Part shown: in pieces, positions 56,301-64,000 of the stretch
How the letters are laid out: every line of letters begins with the position of its first letter
Numbering within the stretch: position 1 is the stretch's first letter
NCBI GenBank assembly: GCA_005406025.1
Contig: BGZK01000717.1
Coordinates: 241,972 to 305,971 of the forward strand
Direction: 5' to 3'
DNA length: 64,000 nt
DNA from: Eumeta japonica
Lineage: Eukaryota > Arthropoda > Insecta > Lepidoptera > Psychidae
Position numbers and translations under genes: made by a program
Notes under the pieces: model-generated
Told to the model about the DNA's origin: nothing
What the model saw: the letters and a program-made list of their open reading frames with translations, nothing else
Database searches by the model: none

Positions 56301-57060
56301 ACTTGAAAAGTTTTAAATTCCTGTATTTCAATACACATATGTATTATAAGCATTGCGATTTGAAATGTTCATTATGCTTAATATCACAATATTCAATTTA
56401 TTTATTTATGTACAAGTACACATAGAAATTACATTCATTATATTTGTAAAACAGGCACATTAAATACAAATTTCTGTTCTGGGCTAAAATCCAAACAAGT
56501 GTACTCAACTTGATTAACATGGCACTGTTATGACAAAAGAAAAAGGGTTAAGGCCAAGTATGCTTTGATTATGGGTACCTTTAAACGAATATTTCTAGAA
56601 AACTGTTATACCTAGCAAACTCAAAAAAAAAATTCTAAGTATACAAAATATGTTCTGAGTTCTACCGTAGGGAAAGCTTAAATACACAGCACGTTCTTTA
56701 TGATAAAAAATACTAAAGTACGTTCACTTAAAACACTAATACCAATAAATTTCTAACAGGACAAACGATAAAAAAACAAAATTTAAACATTATTAGTAAA
56801 ATATAATAATACAGGGTTGGCCTTAAGCATTTTTGTTTACAATAAATAGTTTTCTCATTATAAATAAAAAACTAAAATGTCGCTTACGACAAAAAGTTCT
56901 GCGTAACTAAATGACAATCCATCTTCCTTACTCTGCCGCTTTAAGTCGATTCTCCTTCTCACAAAACAGTGTGGGGCGTGACGCGTTACGTTTGGCATTG
57001 CACTTGGCCTTAAGTAATTAGTTGCCAAATTTAAGGTTACATCTATTGTTGGATATAAAT
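56301..57060. other. No gene seen
   Basis: AT-rich; no gene. Confidence 0.4.
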
Positions 57061-57066
57061 GCCTAA

Positions 57067-57259
57067 GGGTCTCTTCCGCCATCTGCTTTTAAACTAACTT
57101 TTAATAAAAAGCCATTTGAAAATAATTTTGCTTTCCATGTCTTCTTTTTAACGGATTCTAGCCGAAACAACCGTTAAAAGAAGGACGTAAAACGCAAATT
57201 TTATTTTAAAAGTGACTTTATTTAAATGTCTGTTTAGAAGGAAATGGTGGAACAGGATA
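57067..57259. mobile_element. Palindromic foldback MITE, copy 3
   Basis: About 193 bp, same family as the copies at 18.06 and 52.79 kb. It starts GGGTCTCTTCCGCCATCTGC, contains CAAATTTTATTTTAAAAGTG, and its right end mirrors the left. Flanks are TAA (57,064-57,066) and TTA (57,260-57,262). Confidence 0.75.
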
Positions 57260-57262
57260 TTA

Positions 57263-57700
57263 GTTTTAGATCTAACTATTGATATATTTGCAATCAAATA
57301 TTGATTTATTCGCTTTAAGACAGAGAGGGTGTTATAATTTTTTTTTTTTAATTAGGAGACTGCGATTGAACGTCAATGTCGCCTTACATTTTAGTATTGT
57401 CGTAGGTTGTACATATTCTACCTGGTGGATTGTAGAAGGTTCTACTAGTGGATTGTAGAAGGATGTATTATTTTTGTAGGTTTGTATAGCGAAAGGGTTA
57501 AAGCGTGCTATAGAAAAATCATAGGGAAGAGAAACAAACCAGAGCTGTGTTCGAAAATTAATTGAAAAGAGTAAAGGTTCAGAGCCTATAGAGGAACGTA
57601 AGATTTCGTGTAGGCATATGAGAGCCTTTCTACAGCAGCCGACCTCTGGGAATACAAAACCGAAACTAGTCAACCTATCACGATAATTATTTATACAATG
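57263..57700 (+). other. Ambiguous protein-like stretch beside the MITE
   Basis: On the + strand one frame reads VCIAKGLKRAIEKS, a stop, then SCVRKLIEKSKGSEPIEER and HMRAFLQQPTSGNTKPKLV (about 57,480-57,690). The minus strand is also open for 113 codons. The + version has the more natural composition. A near-perfect direct repeat GTGGATTGTAGAAGG occurs at 57,424 and 57,449. No family is recognised. Confidence 0.2.
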
Positions 57701-58895
57701 GCCGAGGTCGCATTTATAAGGGAAGATTTTTAAGAATTCTCTTTGATTTCTTTCGACTCTTTTGTCAATTACACAGTAAATAGGAGGTCATACCGCGTCA
57801 CAATATTTTAAAACAGTCCGACTCAAATTACAAAAGAAATCGTAGAAACACTTCTTATTGTAATCTTCTTATTGTAAAATGTGTTGTGAATCGGATAATG
57901 AAAGATAGTAGTCATAATCGTATGTTAATAGGTATCCTTTATTTGTATTTATTGTAAAAAATATCTCTTTTGGTTCTACTGATATTTATAATTTATTTTT
58001 CATTCTCTTTATATATGATAGATATTATATTGACTGACTAAGAACTCAATTACAACTTGTTATAATCTAATACCCGACATTAGAAAAATCCCCCTTCATC
58101 TTTTGTTTAAATCAATCACTGGTCTACGAGCGTATTCAAATAGCAATTGTCTATCAAAGTAAAGTGATAGTACCGTTAACTTTAACTAATAAATGTCTAT
58201 TTTTTTTACATTAGACACCTTCACACGTATATTTAATTTATCGAAAGCTGCATCACAGTATTACTATGTTGTGAATTGACTATGATAATTGTCTGTAATG
58301 TCTGTATATTTGTTGATATTAATTGATGTTTATTAATTGAATGCAAATTTTATGACTCCTTAATTTATACATAAATATAATTAAAATCATTCTATTGTGG
58401 TTTCAAAATCGTAATTTTTTCTTTGAAAATTCTCTGTGATCATTAAATACATAACGTGATTCAACATTGAACTTTATACCATTATTTAAAATTGTTTTCT
58501 TTTTCACAAAAAAAAATATAAAGGCAACAGCAGCAGAAAAAATATTATAACCAGGATTTTTCTGGCAAAATTTTAGTTTGATTCTGTAAAATTGTCTCTT
58601 TATGTTTTTACGCTGATGAATTAGAAAGTTTGTTTCAGAAGATAGAGAGAGGGCTGAAGGTAAAGGGACGTAGTCTAATTTGAACTGCCAAAGAACATAT
58701 CGTTCTGTATACAAGAAATTACATGAAAAACGAAAGGAAAGATCGGGCCGTATTGCATCGCGTCTGGGCTCGAGATGGGATCGACGATGCAGAAATTTGT
58801 TCTAGATTCACGTGGACGAGGACCCAGGATAATACAAAAATTCGCAACATTACGAAATAAAATAAATAGGACGGCAATGTTAATTACCTCGTGTA
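57701..58895. other. No gene seen
   Basis: AT-rich. The 103-codon minus-strand frame at 58,403-58,714 is Lys/Phe-rich and has no motif. Confidence 0.4.
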
Positions 58896-58899
58896 AGGT

Positions 58900-59097
58900 G
58901 CTGCAGTGCGTTGCACGGGCAGTGCGCCGGCGGGCACGTGCGGCTCTCGGAAGCGCTCGAGATAACGCGCGTTATCACTACTTCCTCGCGCCCCTCGCCG
59001 CCATACCTCACCCAGAACCGCACCGGCATGAACGACCCCTAAACATTGCTCGAGCACACGATCACATCACAACATTATGTGACAGTCAGCCGATAAC
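58900..59097. promoter_or_regulatory. GC-rich island with 16-bp palindromic GATA pair
   Basis: GATAACGCGCGTTATC at 58,961-58,976 is a perfect 16-bp dyad of two GATA cores. Another GATAAC lies at 59,092. A CACGTG E-box is at 58,935. The 152-codon + strand frame over this region (58,775-59,233) changes character from island to flank and is not called. Confidence 0.45.
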
Positions 59098-59590
59098 ATT
59101 TTACAAGGCAATTTACAAAGTATTCCATAAATATATACGTATATCTGCTGCTCAAAACAAAAAAAAAACTAATATTTTTTTGGAAATTGCTTTTTTTCTA
59201 CATTTGCGTTTCATACACAGTAACAAACATTAACTCTGTTCAGATGTTTGTTATTACTCGTAGTTACAGAGATATTAAAATAGCTAAATAAAGCAATTGC
59301 ATATAAGATTTTGATTTACAATGAAAATAATAAAGGATAACAGTGAATTAATGAATAAAGAATGTCGAATGTAATTACTTTTTTATGATTTGCACAGCCG
59401 ATATGTACACAGACATTTTTTTTTATTCAAGCATGATAATATAGAATTTTTCTTATGAAGGATACCGTTTAAACATAATTTATTGTAGGAGAATTTCTTG
59501 TTCCCAAGAGAGAAATTTCTGTATTTCTATGAAGATATCGCAAAGCCAATATTTCTATTAAGGCTTATTCGTCTACAGTTGTGAGTTGAG
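59098..59590. other. No gene seen
   Basis: AT-rich; nothing recognised. Confidence 0.4.
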
Positions 59591-59594
59591 CAAT

Positions 59595-59822
59595 AATTGG
59601 AGGCGCACGCTCGCCCCCGAACACGGCAATGCTTCACGCTATCACGCGGCCCGACTGACGGTCACGAGCGACAAGCGGCGCGAGCGGCAGAGCGGGCTGC
59701 AATTGCTAACAAGCAAAGCGTGGTGGGGGCCGCGTACGGTACACGGACTATACGATGCGATCGCTCGCCAATTTGTACGCACGTCCGTAGGCGCAATTTA
59801 TTGGCCACGCGAATCCTACCAC
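59595..59822. promoter_or_regulatory. GC-rich island
   Basis: CpG-rich, no GATAA core. Two overlapping frames of about 80 codons are composition-driven. Confidence 0.3.
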
Positions 59823-60078
59823 CATACCTAGGAACCGCATTGCTAACCTAGTCAATTGGCTTAATAAAATGCTCCATTATTTTTTGTTTTAAATATAAAC
59901 CCTATTTATTAATAATTTGTATTAATATAAAAGATTAAACAATCACTGAAGTTCTAAATTATCCTGTGATGCAATATTTTTGGAAAATAATAATATTCCG
60001 CAGCGTTGAAAACGTTAAACAAACTTATACTGCGCACAATTTGCAAACTGTAAAAATCGACAACTTGTAGTAAATACT
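59823..60078. other. No gene seen
   Basis: AT-rich spacer between two islands. Confidence 0.35.
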
Positions 60079-60079
60079 A

Positions 60080-60540
60080 TAAAATGCGAAGTGAAGTGTC
60101 GGCACGCCCACACCACACTCACGCGTGTGCAGAGACAAAGGAGTGCAATATAAACGTCGAGCCAAACGCGGCGGGAGGAGCGCGGGCAGGAGACGAACTC
60201 ACGAGTCAAGTATCAGGCGCCGCGATCGGCGCTGCGCCGGCGCAATCCCGCGCAATATCATTATTAAAGTCCTTAGATAGACGATAACGCGCGACACATC
60301 CCGGCTTAAAATGTAAATGAGACGTGCGAGAAAAAGCGGTGATTATCTCGCTAATACTTAAGTATAAATCTGGCGAGAGGCGTGAGGCGTGCAATGAGGA
60401 ATGCGCGGGAACAATTATATTGTCACGAAGGGCCGCGGTGCGCGCGCACCTGCGGCAATCGCGCGCCCATCGCACGCGATCGAGCCGCGCCGCCCGCCGC
60501 CCGCCGCCCGCCACAGTGAACGCTTCCAGTTAGGACGCTC
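60080..60540. promoter_or_regulatory. Large GC-rich island
   Basis: About 460 bp, CpG-rich, with GATAACGCGCG at 60,283, TTATC at 60,343 and a CCG/CCCG-rich run at 60,489-60,512. Frames of 64-102 codons occur on both strands as expected. Confidence 0.4.
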
Positions 60541-61650
60541 GGTCACGAATTATAACTCATGTGAAAATCTTTTCTAATCACACAATATAGGAGAAATGAA
60601 TGGTCAATTTGTTCAATTACTGCTATTAATATCTTTGCATTTCACTTTTTTTTTTCAATCCCACTGAAAAAATGATTACTCTTCAAAACCTTCAGAACTT
60701 CAGTCTTTCGGTAGCTATGTTGGTATAAACCACCGTGTAATCGTTGAATTTGTTTTCAAAATATGCACCCCCTTGCACAACTCGATCGATAATAAAACAC
60801 AGTATTTTAAGGTAAAGTTATTGAATACCCAAGCCGGTTAACTACAGACTCCTTATTAGGTACGCAATTCAGTGTACTTGCATATTTATAGTTAGTGTCT
60901 CTTATTTCTAAATCATTTGACAAATGCACATACACCTTTGTTACTTCAGTTTCCCTGCATTTTTCTTTCCTGCACGATTAAAAGTTTGCATGACACTGTA
61001 TTAAATATATAATAATTCGCATCTCCTCTATGTCATTCCAAAATTATTTTGCTACTTAATTCAATTGTTGCTTTCACCAATAAAACGATTGTTATATATT
61101 AAAAGGATTAGTATTATAGTAACTTTGTATATTAAAAGGATTCACTTACAAAGTAATTGGTTGAGCGAAGCCCTAATTCTGGAACATTTGATCTTAATAT
61201 TCTATTCTCAAAACTATAAAGTAAAAATTGTTCGCAGAGGTTATAACCAAAAAATAAATATTATAACTGTGAAAAGTATCATTTTTGTTATGTTTTTACT
61301 ATAAGCAATTAAATATTTATTTCAATAATACAAAAAAACAAAAAATAAGAATAATAAAAACCAGGCTTAACACGAAGACGAAGATCGCAGTCAGGTTTGC
61401 TTTGCATTCAAGTGTTGCACTGACTAGTGACATAGACGCATAACACGATATTATGCAAAGTCACATGATGAGAGGCACATGCATTTCAACAGTGCAATCG
61501 ATGCTCAATTGCTTTGATTAATTTACACAACAACAGGCAGTTCACTTACAAATTGAAAAAAAAGAAGTGTAATTCCTCTGAAATTGTAATAATTATTATA
61601 TTTCCTTCCTGATATTAAACTGATTATGTACTAACCACTTTCTGTCCACT
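60541..61650. other. No gene seen
   Basis: AT-rich. A small direct repeat TATATTAAAAGGATT occurs at 61,094 and 61,127. Otherwise featureless. Confidence 0.4.
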
Positions 61651-61654
61651 TCGC

Positions 61655-61975
61655 AGTGTGTGAATTGAAATTTGACCACGATCGTTCCGAACCCGCGATC
61701 GATTTCGGTTCCTGCCCTATTTCAATACCGGTTTCTATGCCGATCTTGTGAGTATAGTCCTGATATCGCGTGAGTCCTCTCGTGAGCATTACTGCTATTT
61801 TTCTGGTAATTACTACCTTCTTTTCTGTATAAAAAATATTCCATATCGTAATCAAGAAATTGATCTATGTCTTTGAAAAACTTGACTACAATCTGTTCTG
61901 CCGTTTCGTAATTTAGTCTGAGCAGACAAACAGACAGACGGACATTCGATTTTATTATTTTTTTTTTACATAGAA
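61655..61975 (-). repeat. Hexamer tract plus LINE-like 3' end
   Basis: Read on the minus strand, 61,745-61,660 carries GAAACCGGTATTGAAATAGG and GGAACCGAAATCGATCGCGG, the short-period pattern seen at 1.9 kb. 61,880-61,975 reads on + as AATCTGTTCTGCCGTTTCG and GACAAACAGACAGACGGACA, a common LINE/SINE 3'-UTR layout. Confidence 0.4.
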
Positions 61976-62329
61976 TCATGACTTTCTAATAGAGTAGTAA
62001 TATTTATATAGATAATCGTGAATATTTTTTTATATAAGAATTACATGGCGATTATAGTCGACTTGAAGATTTATAACCTCTCAGCAGGGCCCCCGTGGTC
62101 TGCGTGAGGCATATAAAGGGCGACAAGCGGACACGTCTTTAATGCAATTTCGATGTATGTACAGATCGCACTGATCACGAGAATCGATCCCGCGTCTTGT
62201 AACCTAAAAAAATAATTTATTACCGAATCCATCGTCTAAATATAATCGTTATAAAATAATAAAAATCGTAATTTGTTTGTATAAACAAGTACGTACTGTA
62301 CCGTTAACAGTAATGGTGACATTTGAGAG
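61976..62329. other. No gene seen
   Basis: A TATAAAGGG (62,112) lies in a GC-balanced 50-bp patch but no initiator is at the expected distance. Otherwise AT-rich. Confidence 0.35.
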
Positions 62330-62480
62330 CGGACGACAGTTAATGGCTTCAAACGGGTTCCGAGCGATAAGCGCAGATAACGATAGATAACGGCGCGATA
62401 ACGACGCGATAACGCAGCGATAAGTCCGAGCAGTCGCACCGCGCGCAGACATCGCACTCCACCACCGTTCGCGTGGAAAC
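62330..62480. promoter_or_regulatory. Island with six helically phased GATA cores
   Basis: GATAA starts at 62,366, 62,376, 62,386, 62,397, 62,408 and 62,419, all on the + strand, with spacings 10, 10, 11, 11 and 11 bp. An extra CGATAG is at 62,381. Flanking bases vary (GCGATAAGCG, CAGATAACGA, GCGATAACGC), so it is not a perfect tandem. All sites would face the same side of the helix. This is the clearest regulatory pattern in the window. A tandem-repeat origin is possible. Confidence 0.6.
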
Positions 62481-63045
62481 ACCAACGGTTATGGACTTGA
62501 ATGTGTATTGATTTCGATCGTTATTAATACACAGATCGGTACAACAAACTAATTGTGAACATAAGATGTTTTTCCTTTTGTTTTAAAAATTTCAACAAAT
62601 CGCTCCAGTTTGTAACTATCGACGTATGCGTCGAATACGGTGTTTGGTAACGATATTTTGTGTAGTTTGGAAATGACCAATTAAAAAGGAAAACACTGTA
62701 GTTATAATTGTGTGCAGTATCTAAAGGTTTTCGATAAAATAGTAGTGCGATTGAAAATCTGTGTTTAAAATTATCCATAAATACAAGCAGTGGAGGCGAC
62801 CGATAATTAATAGCTCACGACAGATCTAAGTGCATTCTTCGAAGGATATGACGTCGATTGAAACAGAGTAAGATATATCACAAAGGCGAACTTATCAAGT
62901 TTACCATCAGGCAATTGTACTTTTGCATGCTTGCATCTCATTGTTTGAAGCTTTGCCTTATTTAATGCTTTTAAATTGCTAATATTTAAGATCACAGCCT
63001 TGATCGGCTGAAATTAAATTAATTCATTGTCGTGCTAAAAAGCCT
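62481..63045. other. No gene seen
   Basis: AT-rich; frames on the minus strand have no motif. Confidence 0.4.
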
Positions 63046-63049
63046 ATCC

Positions 63050-63490
63050 TTAATTAGGTAAGATTTTTGTACGACCCATAATGCAAAGCATTTGAGAGAG
63101 TTTTACGAAAAATTTAAATAAAATTACAAAAGCAATACATTAATTTAGCCTTTTTTTACTAGCTATAAAATTATAGCAAGTAGTTTCCTATTAAAAATTT
63201 CTGTCTGATTCGGGGTCAATAAATATTATTATTAAAAGTACAATTTTATATACCAAAAAGGGACTCTTACAGTGGCCAATTCTAGTAGTAATTAAATATA
63301 TCTCTCTGTAACCGTCTATTTCGAAGGGATTGGGTTGTAATAGTTACAACAATATATTCTAGATGGCACTTCTAAAATATTTTGTGCTACTTTTAATTCG
63401 AAACATTTTTTTGAAAGTGCTTTACGATCAAATTCGTATCAAAATTAAATGGTAACATTATGAGGCGTGTACTTTTTAATTTTCCAATTT
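63050..63490 (+). repeat. Dispersed repeat family X, copy 2
   Basis: Blocks GATTTTTGTACGACCCATAATG-like (63,062), CTTTTTTTACTAGCTATAAA (63,150) with TTTCCTATTAAAAAT, and GATTGGGTTGTAATAGTTAC (63,328) with ATATATTCTA match the copy at 22,650-23,300 in order and orientation. It is shorter than copy 1 by an internal gap. Confidence 0.5.
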
Positions 63491-63910
63491 TTTATTAAAC
63501 TTGTACCCTATTCCCTTGGTGACATTTATTCAGAATGTGAATTGTTGCCCATCTCTGACGTAACGATTTCCCCATAATTTATAAATAATAAAATTAATTG
63601 TTAATTCTCTGAGTTTCAAAGTTGACGTAAGATTTTTTATTATCCTCTCCCCAAGTGGTGGGATTTTGCAGAGTCTTTTACCCCTATTTTTACGTAATTG
63701 ATGGACGCCCCTAAATAGTTTTATGTATTATAATTTATGTATTATTTCTTCTTATGTTAATAAAGCAACAGATTTGAATTGAAAAAGCAGTTGTATATTT
63801 TTGTGCTGAACTTTTTGCTATTATTGATTTTAATATATTTATAGAAATATAACTCATTTATTAATTGAGATTATCTATATACAGACTGATATCCTTATAT
63901 ATTTTTTATT
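63491..63910. other. No gene seen
   Basis: GC-balanced phrases CCCAAGTGGTGGGATTTTGC and ATTGATGGACGCCCCTAA (63,650-63,715) look like a dispersed repeat I cannot name. The rest is AT-rich. Confidence 0.3.
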
Positions 63911-63913
63911 TAA

Positions 63914-63958
63914 CTATATATATATATATGTGTGTGTGTGTGTGCGCGTGTGTGTGTG

Positions 63959-63990
<32 letters not shown>
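63914..63990. repeat. Compound microsatellite (TA)n(TG)n(TA)n(GA)n
   Basis: Successive dinucleotide runs: TA 63,914-63,929, TG with a CGCG interruption to 63,959, TA to 63,971, GA to 63,990. Confidence 0.97.
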
Positions 63991-64000
63991 ATGTTCCTTT

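Noticed and set aside
58775..59233. 152-codon + strand frame
   Set aside because: Composition changes abruptly at the GC island borders and the end is Lys/Phe/Ile-rich AT sequence; no family motif.
62112..62120. TATA-box promoter (TATAAAGGG)
   Set aside because: No initiator at the expected 25-30 bp distance and no downstream frame.
1..64000. CRISPR array, bacterial operons, ribosomal RNA, viral genes
   Set aside because: Nothing of this kind is visible; the sequence has the features of an animal genome.
1..64000. Conserved microRNAs (let-7, mir-10, iab-4, mir-193, bantam and other common insect miRNAs)
   Set aside because: I read both strands for their mature sequences as I remember them and found none.

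Overview
The window looks like a gene-poor stretch of an insect genome, most probably a moth or butterfly (Lepidoptera). The background is AT-rich. It holds relics of mariner, hAT and non-LTR elements, and several repeats whose sequence I recognise from lepidopteran genomes: a 120-bp 'CTTCCRGCTCCATC' minisatellite, a 'TATTTCCCAGAAGGGTAGGCAGAGAC' box, and a 'GTACGGAACCCT' repeat end. The order-level assignment rests on memory of these repeats and has not been searched. I find no intact host protein-coding gene. The whole window could lie inside one very long intron or in a gene desert.

Layout. 1-14 kb is AT-rich DNA with GC-rich islands (6.36-6.61, 8.69-9.08, 11.44-11.75, 12.13-12.39 kb), an internally deleted mariner (7.54-8.47 kb), a hAT-like MITE (13.13-13.46 kb) and a candidate recursive-splice site (3,641). 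14.7-15.9 kb is a nearly full-length but dead cecropia-type mariner. 18-36 kb holds diffuse repeats, a palindromic MITE, a tRNA-Ile-like relic, a strong 71-nt hairpin, 3' fragments of a LINE and a LINE endonuclease relic. 36,402-38,956 is a complete hAT element with a perfect 8-bp target duplication and a frameshifted BED/hAT transposase. 40-45 kb is the most GC-rich part. It contains the only plausible host promoter and first exon (about 42,909-43,112, + strand). 45-50 kb has a longer LINE 3' end, a 120-bp-period tandem array and a second mariner of the 7.5-kb family. Next to that mariner, 50,364-51,050 is a broken, protein-like minus-strand frame that I do not recognise. 52-64 kb has two more copies of the palindromic MITE, a long (AT)n tract and several more GC islands.

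The main non-repeat theme is a set of about 20 compact GC-rich islands scattered through AT-rich DNA. They are unusually rich in GATAA/TTATC (the GATA-factor core, often as CGATAA or TTATCG). Many sites are paired, either as near-perfect inverted pairs (20,719; 54,844; 55,790; 58,961) or as direct repeats spaced 10-11 bp. The extreme case is six GATAA cores at 62,366-62,423 with spacings of 10, 10, 11, 11 and 11 bp. This suggests an archipelago of cis-regulatory elements around a developmental gene, possibly with the 43-kb exon as one of its promoters. That is inference. The transposon annotations are well supported by the sequence; the regulatory ones are hypotheses.
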